DNA from: Toxotes chatareus
Lineage: Eukaryota; Chordata; Actinopteri; Toxotidae
Assembly: GCA_016801885.1 (NCBI GenBank)
Contig: CM028888.1
Location: forward strand, 10,808,170 to 10,872,169
DNA length: 64,000 bases
Reading direction: 5' to 3'
Each line of letters starts with the position of its first letter. Position 1 is the stretch's first letter. The position numbers and the translations under genes are program-made. Below, piece by piece: positions 1 through 20,995 of this stretch. Under the pieces are notes generated by a model that was not told the DNA's origin, ran no database searches, and saw nothing but the letters and a program-made list of their open reading frames with translations.

Positions 1-136
1 AAGCATGAACTTGTTGAAGAGACATAAAGAAACAGACCTTCACATCCTTCTGCTCTGTCAAGTATGTTTACTTGGCTTATTGACAAGAACAATTTAGCAA
101 GGGCAAAGAGGAATAAATAGCATGTGCTTCAGTCAG

Positions 137-138
<2 letters not shown>

Positions 139-190
<52 letters not shown>
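139..190. repeat. (TG)n microsatellite beside the skp1 exon donor
   Basis: An uninterrupted TG run of about 50 bases. On the minus (transcribed) strand it reads as a CA repeat starting about six bases into the intron that follows skp1 coding exon 2. Confidence 0.97.
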
Positions 191-191
<1 letters not shown>

Positions 192-194
192 TAC

Positions 195-486
195 CTTCTT
201 GAGGATGGCAGCATTCACATTAGGGAGAGGAACTGGGTCATCATCTCCTTCATCATCCATTCCCAAATCTGTCAATGAATGAATAAATAAATGTCATGCA
301 TCAGTCTGCACTGTATCTACCAAAAGGAGCATTACTTTAAGTAAAATATAGCCCCTAAATTGGTCATGCAACGGATTTGAAAGTCATACCTTCTAACATG
401 GTCTTGATGGTGACAGACTGTTTAGCTATCTCAACATCCACCTCGAAGATTTCCCCATCAGAACTCTGTAGTTTTATTGTAGGCAT
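195..486 (-). CDS. skp1: SKP1, SCF ubiquitin ligase adaptor (5' part, first two coding exons)
   Basis: SKP1 links F-box proteins to CUL1 in SCF ubiquitin ligases. Two coding exons are seen: 486-390 (97 nt, starting MPTIKLQSSDGEIFEVDVEI) and 268-195 (74 nt, containing LGMDDEGDDDPVPLPNVNAA and ending ILKK). Joined in phase they give residues 1-57, which from memory match vertebrate SKP1 almost exactly; this part forms the start of the BTB/POZ fold that contacts CUL1. The acceptor (CTATTCTACAG) lies three bases before the ATG, so the start codon opens exon 2 and exon 1 is non-coding. The donor after 195 is GTACAA, followed directly by a CA repeat. The remaining roughly 106 residues lie beyond the left edge. 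The start is certain because the whole N-terminus is conserved. Confidence 0.97.
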
Positions 487-489
487 TAT

Positions 490-1218
490 CTGTAGAATAG
501 AACAAACAGAATGTTTAAACTTTGGTTAAGTAACACAAAACTCACATTAACAGACAACACTGATTCTACGTCTGGTTATTGCTAACGCTGCAGTTGGCTA
601 ATAATGACGTGATAAATAGTTGACAACTTATTATTATCCCGCCATAGACAGTTCACATCATTAATAATCAAATAGCTACAGCAGTAGTGATACACTTAGT
701 ACATATGTTAACACGTTTTAAGGTTACCTATGCGGGCGTTGTTATTAGCAAGATCACCTCAATTGATGAGTGGCTTGTGTTCCAGCGATAGCGTTTCCGA
801 CAAGCTACACAACGATACAGTTAGCTTTTGACACAGGCTAACCGAGAATAATGCTAACCACGTAGCTAGCTTAGTATTACGATATCTTTCATAACTGACA
901 AACAATCGACCCTCTTTGATGTTTAAAACACATACTACATCGCCCGCCTTGCGTGTTCATTAAACACTAAGAATCCTATAATGTTGATTAAACAGTGAGC
1001 TAACCAGGCAGCTAGCATTACCATGCACAATGCTAGCATCCTAGCTTAACGTTACGCTAGCGCCTTGCAACAGCGAGGCCTCTTAGCAACCACCTCCAAG
1101 CTCGTCAAATAAAGACGCAGACAAAATGTAAAAAAAAAAAAAAATTATCGATTTGACCTCAATCTCCACAGGTGAACACAATACAAAATGGCCCAATCAG
1201 GATTGCGAAGCCACGTAC
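490..1218 (-). other. skp1: skp1 intron 1
   Basis: Predicted intron between the non-coding exon 1 and the ATG exon. The acceptor is clear. The donor (GTACGT at 1218-1213) is the best GT in the GC-rich block upstream. The intron holds many GCTAGC, GCTAAC and GTTAGC motifs between about 585 and 1075. Confidence 0.55.
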
Positions 1219-1440
1219 CGTAAACGTTTTAAGTCCAATCCAGAGGTGAAACTCCTCTGTAGTCAACAGTAGGGCCTGACAGACGCTGAGACACCGAACA
1301 GCGGCTGGAAGTCTCTGGATCAACCTGGTGAGCCTGCCGCCCGGAGGCTGACGATCGCTTTGTCAGATGCGAGAGAGAAAAAAAGGGGCGGGTGGCCGCA
1401 TGAAGGCTGCCTTTCCTGTTTCTGTTTATCAAACCCCGTT
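1213..1440 (-). promoter_or_regulatory. skp1: Predicted skp1 promoter and non-coding exon 1
   Basis: This block has more CpG than its surroundings. On the minus strand it contains a plausible 5' splice site (CG then GTACGT) that would join to the acceptor three bases before the skp1 ATG. No TATA box stands out, as is usual for a housekeeping gene. The transcription start cannot be fixed from sequence; somewhere between 1300 and 1440 is likely. An open frame on the minus strand here (1229-1432) has no recognisable similarity. Confidence 0.5.
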
Positions 1441-3200
1441 TTCTTTTTTTTTTTTTTCAAACCTCAACATCTGACTCACAAGTTTGTACAGAGATTTCAG
1501 CTTACTTCACTTAGCATTTTCGTCTTGTAAGCCATGTGTACACGTTTCTGCATGGCATTGGTAATTTTATAAAATTTTAAGTGTTTGCATGGGATGGTGC
1601 TTAATCATCTCTACAAACAGCATATTAACGGGAATTAATTTCCTTGATGCTCTTGTTGTTGATTTAGCGTATACAGCGACGCTGACTTACTTCAATTATT
1701 TCTAAGTCCATTATGCAGTCTAGTGTTAATTACAATTCATGTTGTATCTGGGCCATTCAGGAAGTGGTGAGAAATAGTAATCGAAAGTACTAACTGTTAA
1801 CGCAGATTCATCAATGTAGAAGCAGCATTTTACTGTTCTAGCTGATCGAGGTGGATCTAGTTTTAATTACTTCATATAGACTTAGTTTAATCCGGTGGTT
1901 CATAAACGGTCGAAGATACATCTGAGGGGTCCTGAGGCGATTAGTGGGGGAGGAAAGAAGAGAAAACAAAGTTGTGATACACAAATCTGTTTTCAGGTTT
2001 TGGTCTTTAATCAAATCCTGGTTTTTTTTTTCCCCCTTCTGAAATGTGGTGGCTTGAAAGTGTAAATTGAAGATACTCAGGTGAAGTAAACTACAAATAC
2101 CTGAAAATTCTACTTAAATACAGTACTTCTTTCCATCACTGTCGATGGGATTCATTATAGACTTGCCATGTCAAGTTACAGTTATTTTTGGAAAATGTGC
2201 TTTAGGTCCATGTGCGTGATGACTGTGAACACTGTATTCTGTAATGTAGTGATAAAGCTACCATGGAGTGGCGCTTTTTCTTTATTGCGCATTCTTTCGA
2301 GCTGATTCCATGGTGCTTTCAAGGGCTCCTCGAAATCTTACACTCCTAAGCTTTGACCGCAAAAATAGTTTAACCTGTTTCAAATATGTTGCGTCACTAC
2401 TGCTTATTTTCATAAACAATATACCAAAATTTTAAATCGTCCCTCTCCCCATGGATGTTATTTTGTTATTGTGTCAAGCAGCAAAGCACTTTAACTGCTG
2501 CAGTGGGCAAATGCAAAAGGGCATGCACATTAGGTATATTGTATTTTATATTGCATTGTGCAGGAAAACAGTCATATCGCCTGGACCAAAATAAAATGTT
2601 AACCATACTGATTCCACTGTAAGCTATCCCTGCATTTGTGCTCACCTAAAAATGTATTATGCCTTTTTTGGATTGTGTTTCACTCATATTTACAATACTA
2701 CATGTAGTGTCTATAAGCAACTGTTCCAAGGTAAAGATTACATAATTTTATAGTCTAGACTTAATAGTAATAGGGAATAAATACTAATAACTTAGTGTCA
2801 AAGTTCATAATTGTGTTCACACTGACACTCCCACATTACTGGCAAAACACAAGCTGGTGCTAAATGCTGCTGATGTAATGTCTTGATAAACAAACCTCTC
2901 TCGGCTGTCTAGTTGTGAGACAGTTCAGTTGCCGTTACAGTGACACTTTCCAAGAAGCAGAAAACCATCAGTGTGCAAACCTCTTCAAAACACACATCTT
3001 GCACTAACAATGTACCACTGCCAGCCAACCTGTAGTCCAGGTGGTCGACCTAGTCACTGGTTGGTGAACTGGTGGACTTCCAGTTGGTTAAATTGGACTT
3101 TCATTACAGGTCACAGGGACTTAACTCCAGTTGTCATCTCATTCAAGGCAAAGTTTTTCAATATGATGAAAAGAAAACAGCACATTTACATCAAGGAACC
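1441..3200. other. skp1-ppp2ca intergenic region
   Basis: AT-rich sequence between the skp1 promoter and the 3' end of ppp2ca. It has a few homopolymer runs and short open frames, none recognisable. No RNA gene or clear mobile element was seen. Confidence 0.6.
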
Positions 3201-3209
3201 ACCTTTGTC

Positions 3210-3939
3210 TTTATTATTCAAATGGTTTGGTTAATACAGACTCTGTAGTTCAGAGGGAGTCAGTGAGTTGATGTGGATGAACACTCCATCATCTGTCAAT
3301 CATATACACCAAGCTGGGTAACTGCATAAGAAGGGTTTTGCTTAAAAGTTGCTTACACAGGACAAAGAAACCTTGTGTAAAACTCGCCTTATGGGGGCTT
3401 TATTTGTAATTTAAAAAAGAAAAAAAAACAAAATCAAAAAGAAAAAAAAACATCTGTAGTGTGAAATCTTTTTTCATCTTTTGACATATGTTACATTTCT
3501 TAAGATTTACAAAAGTGCAAACAGATCATGATCAGATCTCCTAAATATAGTAAGCCATGGCATGTGGGATTCAAACAGCCGCATTCGAAGTAGCAAATTT
3601 TTTTGTCTTGGACCTCGGTGCCATCGGTCAGCTACACAGGTACAGGATGAGGAATTTAAACATCACTGTTGTTTTTACATAGTGGGGGAGATTTTCAATA
3701 CAAGTCCTCAGCAATGAATATTGTAATGATTATGGCACACACCTTTTGGTCCATCCATAGACACACAGACATTGTTTTCGCTAAATGCTTAAATAGGTCT
3801 TTGTGTGGATATACAATGTGCACTGCTGTAAGCCCCCCAGTCTCCCACCCTCCCCTTTCCTCATTCATGTTGTTATCGGTTGAAGGTCATATATCATGGC
3901 AATACTGGACTTGACTGTACAAGTGTCGCAGGTCAGACT
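3210..3939 (-). other. ppp2ca: ppp2ca 3' UTR with candidate poly(A) signals
   Basis: Sequence downstream of the ppp2ca stop codon. Two AATAAA hexamers on the minus strand, at 3404-3399 and 3215-3210, are candidate polyadenylation signals, giving UTRs of about 550 or 740 nt. A-rich tracts at 3413-3450 lie between them. Which signal is used is not known. Confidence 0.5.
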
Positions 3940-12688
<8,749 letters not shown>

Positions 12689-12880
12689 TTCTGTGTGTTT
12701 TCGGGGTCGCAGTAATTCTGTTTGCCAAAACGTCAGCTGACTTCGGTTAAGAGACGACTCCCTCGAGTGATCTTATCTCTTCCAGAGCTTACAAAACGGC
12801 CACTCAAAGTGCTAATTGCTGTCTTAAGAGAAGACGCATGGACCTCTGGCTGTCAGATCGCTATGATTTGACTGAACTGA
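12689..12880 (-). promoter_or_regulatory. ppp2ca: Predicted ppp2ca 5' UTR and promoter
   Basis: Sequence immediately upstream of the ppp2ca ATG, with scattered CpG. No in-frame upstream ATG is needed to explain the start. The exact transcription start is unknown; location is inferred only from its position. Confidence 0.45.
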
Positions 12881-13359
12881 AACTGAGAGGGAGGGAGAGA
12901 CGTAAGTTGGTGATCCACCCTAGAAACGAGTCTGTGTCGAACTACAACGCAAGAAAACACCTGCACTTCCTGTTCTGACCTTCTAAATAAAAGAACCTTA
13001 GCTGAACAACTACTGGTAAGTGTGATACAAGGCCCCGAAAGCAATGCATAAACAGCCTGTAAATGTTATGCTTTGAAATGAATGATAATGGTATCTGATA
13101 TGGTTGCTAACGTTTCAGACAGGATAGCAAACTGTAAAACAGACAGAAAGGTTGTAATGTGTTCATTTATCTCTTGAAGGCTGATCATCAAAAAAGAAAC
13201 AAAAAACACTAAAAAAAAAATGCAGATACAGCCCTCTGCCTTTCAGTAATTTTCAGAGAATGGTCAGAGAAACTGCTGTCGACCAACAACATATGAATTT
13301 TTTTGTACCACAACCGTTTTAGTGTTATTTAGGCTTAAAATTCTTACATAAATGAGGGC

Positions 13360-13575
13360 GTGGTTACGTTGAGTGACAACCCCATAGAAAGGCACTGGCA
13401 GTTAGCTCTTTGCTAAAGCATCCGCTGGGCTAGGCGGCTACCTTCAGCGGTTGACAGGAGCTGCAGTGTCCGTGTTTGTTTGCCAAAGTTCGGATAGGTT
13501 TTTGTGACAATATGCTTGTTGGAGTGTAGACTGTATTAACCGACCGTCGAAGGAGCCTGTGCTGCAGTGTTTTCG
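13360..13575 (+). other. Exon-like GC-rich block with strong donor (possible divergent transcript)
   Basis: A CpG-bearing block about 0.7 kb upstream of the ppp2ca start and in the opposite orientation. It ends in TTTTCG followed by GTAAGTAAAT, a strong plus-strand 5' splice site at 13576. This looks like a non-coding first exon, either of a divergent lncRNA or of an unrecognised gene. There is no matching downstream coding exon that I can recognise. In mammals cdkl3 lies in this interval but runs on the minus strand. Confidence 0.35.
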
Positions 13576-13576
13576 G

Positions 13577-16500
13577 TAAGTAAATTTCTCACAATTTTAC
13601 CTGGATGTCTGCACTAATTAGCATGTATTAGCATATTTAGCCGCTGGCTTATGACTTGATTGCCGATTTATGGTCGCTGCTGATACAGATAGAGGACCGG
13701 AGCAGCTAATGTTAGGAACGCTGTTGCGGTGTGTTCCGTCCTCTTAGAGTCCGTTTATTGTGGGAATACTAGGCTACAAGTTTATTTCGTTTAATTTTTC
13801 TGTTTAAAAAGTCCGACATTGCATGGACAGAGCTCCGTCAGTCAGTGGCGGTGTGCTGCTGTAACTGTAAGTGGATAGTGGGTGGAGGCAGCGGTGAAAG
13901 CCGGTAAATATTAAATATTAAACATTTAACATATTATTTTATTATTATTATCATTATTTTTATTGTTGTCATTAATAATATTGGCAACAACAACAACAAC
14001 AATAATAATGTTTTTAACGTTTTAATATATTTATCTATATAAAATAATAATGATTGTTTCACAGTTAAATAATAGGCTAGAAATAAATTTACCCCCACAG
14101 CTCCACCAAACCCTGCAGCTCCACCTAAAACTTCTCTATCTGAAACAGTCATGTTTAAAACACAGCAGCAACATTATGATCTTTGCTGTAAGCTGTGTGT
14201 CGCGGTTACACGGGGTCGAGCTAGTCGGGTCAGACTCGGGACTGTCGTGTGGTGGATGTAACTGCGCTTAGCTTGTTAGCCTAGCTGATTAGCCTTAGGC
14301 TAGCTCGGTTTCTCCGAGTTAAGTGGCCGGGTTCTCGGCCGGCTGACCCGTAGAGTAACCGCCTCCTCGTCAAATATGGAAAGTACCTTCCCACTAAAAT
14401 CCAAGATGGCGCAGCTCAAATGCCCATAGTTTGGTCACAAAACCGACTCCCCGAAACTAATGGGTGACGTCACGGGTGCTACGTCCATGTCTTATACAGT
14501 CTATGGTACTGCACTGTAATCTTGACTGCACTGATTAAAATAATAACGCCATTCATCGTACATCCGGTTTGACGCCTGTTGATTGTGTCTAGCTTGACGC
14601 AGCACCAGAGCGCCGCCCGACACAAATAGCAATGGGAGACCAATGACGGCAACTCTGTCATTGGTTCAGAGCGCTGCTTCCTCTGCAGCTTTATTGGTTC
14701 ATCGTTTAATAGAGAAGTTACCAACACACACCAGAGAGACTACATCATCGCCCCCTGAAAGCATGTTGTGAATTTTATGGTGTGGCCATGATGTCACTGT
14801 TTTACATGTAGCCCACATTAGGTAAACAAAATAAAAGTAATACGCCTCTCAACACAGTTTATCTTTTTTTTGTGGTCTTTTCAATGTGTGGGCTGTAGGA
14901 CTAATAAGTAACTGATTCCATTCATCCAGCCTATTTATTGAGCCTTAGCAGCATCAGTCAGTATAGGTCATAATGAGTTTTTTCTCTGTCCTGCAGACTT
15001 CCATTGTTGTCCAAACACTATTAAAAACGCTCCAGTGAGCCACATAGTTGCACTGGGTGACATTTTCCCTCATTACGATCAACACCGGCCCTGAGTATAT
15101 CCCAGGTACACTCTCCTGCTGCTGTAAATATTCACTTACAAACAAAAATCACTGACTCAAAATGTTACTCAGATTAAAATCTTTCATCAATTCCAGTTTG
15201 AAATGTTTGATTATATCAGAGCATCAGTGACTCATTGGATTTCCTTTTGTGACTCATTTTGACCTCTTCCTCTTATCAAACATATAAACTCCAAGGCTGA
15301 TCTTTCCTTGAATAAAAAGCAGCTTTCAATGGAGAGCTGTGGGTGTGCTTAAGAAACACACCGCAGTTAAACTGGCAATACAACACACCAAAATAATTTT
15401 AGTAGGACGTTCAGTGATATCAGATATGAAACAGAGCTTTGGATAGCACACACACACAATCAAATATTAATTTCACCTATGGGGTAATGTTACACATTTA
15501 AACTTTTTTAGTCAGCTGTTCGTCTTTATCTTTTCAGTGTGAATGTGTTATTTTTCCAGTCTCAGACTGTGATTCAGTGAGAGGTTTTTCTTTTTTTTTT
15601 TATCAACCTCCTCCAGGGGGAAATAAAAATACTGACACAATAATTTCCTTTCGTCTCGACTCCATAATGCCAACAGGATACACATGTCTGAAGCTGCAAG
15701 TGTTTTTCAAAACAGTTTCAGTTTTTCATTACAGCTGGAAACAGGTTGCCTGGCCCAGGAAGGCACTACTCATATAACCCCTCATAAAACCGCAAATTAT
15801 CTTTTTTTATATTTTTGTACTGATTAAACAAACAAGATATAACATGTTTATCACTGAGCTTCTCCTGTTTCCAGTTTTTGGCTGTAGCTTTGTGTTTAAC
15901 AGACAGACACGAGAGTGGTTTTGATCATCTATTCTGACTCTGGGCAAGAAGGCAAACAAGTGATGTTCCTAAAATGTCAAACAACACGATGGCAACTTCC
16001 TAAAAATCCATCTGCACTTACAGTAATGTGTTCACAACACATACTTACAATTTTACTTCCCCTGCACTATAAAGACTTCACAATACCACAGTTTTCATTT
16101 CAGCAAAATACTGAGATTTACCTGAACTGCCTCTTTTACAACAAAAACTGAAAGAAATCTGCAAGGACCTGTTCACATTAACAATTTTAAGCCGAACACA
16201 TCAAACATTATTGTAGAATTTCAGCTCTGACCGTCCAGTCTGCAGTTAAAATACAGTATAACATTATTCTTTGTGTTAGCAACAGACCACCATGGGTTAA
16301 TGGGAGTGACCTGTGCCAGAGACTTGTCAGGGAAGCTGCAAGCAGAAGCTGACAAAGGCCACAGGTGTCACTATAGATTGAATAACAATACACCACCCAG
16401 GAAAGTAAGAATACATCCGTTTGGCTTCAATTTCTTTACTGTGTATGTACTTCTTTGTGACTCTGTGTATGTGTGGGTGCATGAAATGCTGACACAAACC

Positions 16501-17400
16501 CAGCTAAGATCAATTTCTGGGTCCATTTTGCCCATCGCTCAAAATGCAAACCTCAGTCTCTGTCACAAAAAGACACCACACATCAAACAAAAGCAGTGAT
16601 CAAAGGCTGAATCTGCCCTTCCTTTCAGGGCCGCTCTCTGACGCACTGAGACACGAACGAATATCACGTTAATTAATAATCATTGTATCTCAAATGAAAC
16701 TTGTTAGGTTCCTTTGTAAACACGATGAAACACAAGGCAAGATGAAAGGGGGTGACATGTGATAGAGGCAATGGGTGATATTGCTCAAATTAAACGGGGG
16801 TGGGGGGGCCCTTTGTGTTAATGATCCACTGCTGGCACACAACCGTAGACAGATAGGTTACTTTGAAAGAGAAGAGAATACTGACTACTTACAGCAAAGT
16901 GCTCAGATCTTCATTTACAACCACCAAGCATTAGGTCAAGGTTCAAAGTGAAAACATCATCCAGTACTTCAGTTCAGAAGAAATAATTTATAGAAGAAAT
17001 AAAATCTATTTCTCTTCTTTTTATTCTTCCTTCAGCAGTCAAACAGTTCCACAGTGTGAGTGTGTGTGTGCTGTAATGACACATCTCTCAAGAAGTTCTT
17101 TATTAAAAAACTGATTAACATATGCCGAGCAGAACCAGACGCTGCTGCACTGTGGGTTTTTATGTTTTTCCTGATTGAGCCTCTTCTGCAACAACAAACC
17201 ATCGAATCATCCACATTTTCGAGAGCGCTCTCCTCATGATTGGAAATCTCTGTTTGCAGGGTCACGGTGAAAACAAGCAACCATTTTCTGCTTTACACAG
17301 ACTTGAAACAAACAGCGGCCAGTATCTCCCTCTCGATCATGATTATCAGTTTCAATTTCAGATCGTTATTTTGATTATTTGCATCTTTATTCATGCTTGA
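13577..17400. other. Intergenic region, no gene recognised
   Basis: Contains TTAGC-type motifs at 13615-13645 and 14265-14310, TAT/AAC simple repeats near 13930-14050, and the repeat fragment at 14380. Otherwise it is AT-rich sequence with only short, unrecognisable open frames. Confidence 0.5.
14380..14506. repeat. Interspersed repeat fragment with TGACGTCA
   Basis: Contains AAAATCCAAGATGGCG, then TGGGTGACGTCACGGGTGCT, then TATACAGTCTATGG. From memory this combination belongs to a dispersed repeat seen in many teleost genomes. The perfect CRE palindrome at 14465-14472 is therefore probably repeat-borne rather than a gene promoter element. Confidence 0.5.
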
Positions 17401-17699
17401 GTTCTTTTTTTTTCATCTGGATCATACAATTTTAAACGTTATACTCCTCGGCCCTCTGACTCATGATAAGCCTCTACTTCATCAAGTTTCATGTCTCTTA
17501 AACAGTGACCCTGTAGCCTATTTTAAGATCATGATAAGCATTCTCCGGATCGTTGTTTTCCACATTAACATTTCATCGATCGCTTTGGAAACAAGCTCAT
17601 CCAGCCTGTCTGATTGTTGTAGCCCTGGCTTCCCCGACCAGGAGACTGGGCAGTTTTCCAAGTTGGCACACCCCAGCAGCTCATTCCCCCTACTCATGT

Positions 17700-17893
17700 G
17701 ACCGACCTGCCTTTATTTATTTTAATCCCTATTGTGTTTTTGCTTATTTATCTTTATCTTGTATTGTATTTTACTCCATTAAAATCCTAGTTATCTGTGT
17801 CTTTATACATCCCCTCGTGTATCCTGTCTTGATGCCTTATGTACAGCACTTTGAATTGTCTTGTTGAAAGGTGCTACACAAATAAACCTGATT
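17700..17893 (+). mobile_element. 3' tail of a truncated retroelement (LINE/SINE type)
   Basis: Ends in AGCACTTTGAATTGTC, GAAAGGTGCTACACAAATAAA and a short terminal repeat-like end. From memory this closely matches the tail shared by teleost retroelements. The upstream limit is unclear. No intact open frame remains. Confidence 0.5.
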
Positions 17894-20430
17894 ATATTGC
17901 CGTAAAACTTTCGTAAAAATGTATTTTGTTATTCTGAATTTAATTTGAAGATGCATCTGGAATTCAGTCTTTTTAGATTATTTACTGCACATAATAAAAG
18001 TGGATCTGACTACTTTTGCAAAGTAGGAATAGATTAAATTTAGTTTTCTTTCTCTCTTTTCCTTTACTTTTCGTTTCTTTCCCAGTTTATGCCAGTCTGT
18101 GCCCATGATATTGTTAATCTAAGTGTTTGAAGGGATCACATCACACAACAACATGACATCTATCTTTTCAAAATGCAAACAACACTAAATCATAGGAAAA
18201 GACACTTTTAACAGGTGGATTACACAATTGGTTATCTTTTATCGTTTAGCTTTATCCAACCTCATGCAAGTCTCCAGTGATGACAGAGCGTCCCAGAAGG
18301 CTGCCTCTAGATATGGAAGTGATGACATGTTGAGTGCTGACCATTTGTGCATAAAGAGGCACGAGACAGAGGGAGGCTAAACAATACAAGAGCTTAATCC
18401 AAAGTAACACAACTCTTAGCTGCGCTGTAGTAGGATATATGATTCTTTTATCACCACCAATCAAATGGCTGCAATTTATTAGAGGGCCTTAGTCTCTGTT
18501 GTTGTGCCAGGTTGGTTATAAAAGCTATTCGGGTACCTGCTGCTGCTGCTGCTGCTGCTGATCAACATCTAAATTTAAATTCTCTGTGTGTGCCAAGGGG
18601 TTTTGGACAAAAGCCCTTTTAATTCCAGGCAAGCAGATGCAGACTGAATGTTTGATGCTGATGCCAAACTATCAGGATAAAATGGCTGAAGCCTCTTGTA
18701 AACAACATTATCAGAGATATGTGTTTGTCTGTGATGTGGCAGAGGAAGAAGATCATGACAAATGTGTTGTTTTGGAAAGTTGGATGATGATAGTGTTTGC
18801 GATATCAGAGGAGAGGAGGAGGCAGTCAGAACCCTGGAGGTGGGTGGGACAGGGAGAAATTGTGCGTCCCCAAAGAATCAGCCACTGGTTGTATAACAAT
18901 AGCTTATCAGGAGTACATAACATTACATCAACGGTGCATTGTGAAGTCATGTGATGATTGCCCTCTACATAACCTTGGGAAGCTCCAAATAAATACAAGG
19001 TGGCAGACAGATTGACTGCAAGAGACAAGAGATACATTAAGAGAGAACAAGCTGACAGTTTAATAAGTAGCACTTTTAGTTACATATGTAAATGTACTAC
19101 AGATAAGTCAATTTGACACATCTGATAGGAAATTACTTTGTTGTAGTCACATGAATAACATGATCCATAATTTGACAAAGAAAAGATATAAAAACAATGC
19201 CAGAAAAAGAAATGTGGTGCAAATATTGTACACAGTACTTTCATGTATGGCACATAATGGACTTTTTTGGCTTCTTTGTTATTACATATGTTTGGGGGGC
19301 GCAGTCAGTTTTCCTTCATCTTTCTCATCTTTTTTGTCTGGAGTAAATGTTAGTGATCAGTTTTGCCTTTCAGACTAAATATAGAGATTTTTTTAAAAAA
19401 AAGCAGATGGAGCAACAGCCTCTGCCTCCTTTACCTCACTCTTTCTCTTTCCACCAATTAGCATCCAGTATTGTGTCTCCAGGATACCTGAAACCATGAC
19501 AACAGCAGGTTACTCTTCCCATCTGAGATCTTGAGCTCCATCTGCTGTTGACAAAGAAGAAGTCCAGGCTACTTGTTCTCACTCGCTTTGAGGTCAGACT
19601 TTGGAAAAGGGAAATTGTTATTTTGTCAAACGATTTCCAACATCAAGAATGAACTTTCATGCACAGGAGCTGAACAGTTTAGGGTAAATTCATAGCTAGT
19701 TAGGTGTAGTTGATCTACAGAATGATCTGTGATTAAATCATCACGTAACCATGCAGTCACATAAACAAACAAACCCTAAATCAGTGATCCAAATGTTGTT
19801 AATTGTGAACTTAAAGCCTTGATTGTGTGTATTTAATAATACATTTAATAATAAATCTGTCACTAGCCGGGGTTGGGTACATCCATTGTTTTTCATGCCT
19901 CACTGTTACATACCATATAAACGTATTGCTACAAAACGCCCTGTGGTTGCATCATTGATGAATAATGAATTGCAACTCATAGTAACCCACACTGGTAGAT
20001 TTCGACTCGGTTTTGTGTGTCTTCAAAGTTTCACATGTCCCTTAATTGTAGAGACTGTGAGAAGCTTTCATAACAGCAATTACATAGAAACAGGAGCACT
20101 CTGTTGCCACATTAGACACAGAGCCCAGTGATAATTATATTTCAATCATTTCTTTGTCTGATTTTCCCAACACCACATTTGTATCTGTTCTACTTACCAA
20201 TAATTTGTTTTAAAGAATCCACTCAAATAAAAAAATAGATATACCAACTTTGTATAACATTGTAGATGCTCTTATCAAAGCACCAAATGAGGAAATATCT
20301 TTTGATAGAAAGGTGTTAATCACTCCAGTAGAGTTCCAGAGACACTATACAAAGGAGCACTACATTTGTCACCTTGCAGAAGCACCTTACAAAAATCAAA
20401 AATCAAACAAACAAAAAATTTTTGTTGGTT
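17894..20430. other. Intergenic region, no gene recognised
   Basis: Contains a short (CTG)n run at 18537-18560. The open frames here (for example 18586-18954) show no domain I recognise. No RNA gene was seen. Confidence 0.5.
18537..18560. repeat. (CTG)n trinucleotide run
   Basis: About eight uninterrupted CTG units. It is intergenic and not in a recognised reading frame. Confidence 0.9.
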
Positions 20431-20439
20431 TCTTCCTCA

Positions 20440-20995
20440 ACTTGGGAGTCGGGCAGTATCCCACCCCACAGGACATCTTTGACGAAATATCACTAGACAG
20501 GCCCAGAGTATCATATCTGACCCCACCCATGTCCTCCACCCAGAGTACCAGCTTCTCCCTCAGGCAAAAGCAATACAGCCCCCAAGCGAAGGCTGCAACG
20601 TTTTAAGAACTCCTTTGTTCCATTGTCCATCAGAGCTTTAAACAATAAGTTCACCAAAGGCACACAAGCTGCCTGTAATATTACTGTTAATCATTACTTG
20701 TTACATTGTTACATTACTACTTATTTGTTTTACGGTTTTCAAGAACTCTTGTGCATTTGTCAATCAAAGTCTTCAAACAACAAGCTAGTCAAAACCATTA
20801 AAAGCTGTTCTTTTTTTCATTATTTATTTAACTTCTCACTGTACTTATTTATTCTGGATGAAGATACATTACCTGAAAGGAATGTGGTTTGTCAGGGGGC
20901 AAATGTGTGTGTATTATGCATTTTATTATTTGTTTGTTCAACAGCAGATACAATATATGTCCAAGACAAATTTCCTTCAGGACAGTAAAGTTTGA
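20440..20995 (+). pseudogene. Decayed 3' end of a non-LTR retrotransposon (LINE ORF2 C-terminus and tail)
   Basis: One frame reads SDPTHVLHPEYQLLP (from about 20515). After a one-base frameshift the next frame reads RRLQRFKNSFVPLSIRALNN (from about 20586). This pair is typical of the extreme C-terminus of teleost LINE reverse transcriptase ORFs, where DPTHxLHPEF-like and RFKNSFVP-like segments follow each other. The 3' end carries AAATTTCCTTCAGGACAGTAAAG, which resembles the usual LINE tail. The element is 5' truncated and frameshifted. The clade was not assigned. The RFKNSF segment appears a second time at 20738-20797, in diverged form. Confidence 0.65.

Noticed and set aside
14465..14472. 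Perfect CRE palindrome TGACGTCA as a promoter element
   Set aside because: It lies inside sequence that looks like a dispersed repeat (TGGGTGACGTCACGG then TATACAGTCTATGG), so repeat origin is more likely than a gene-specific site.
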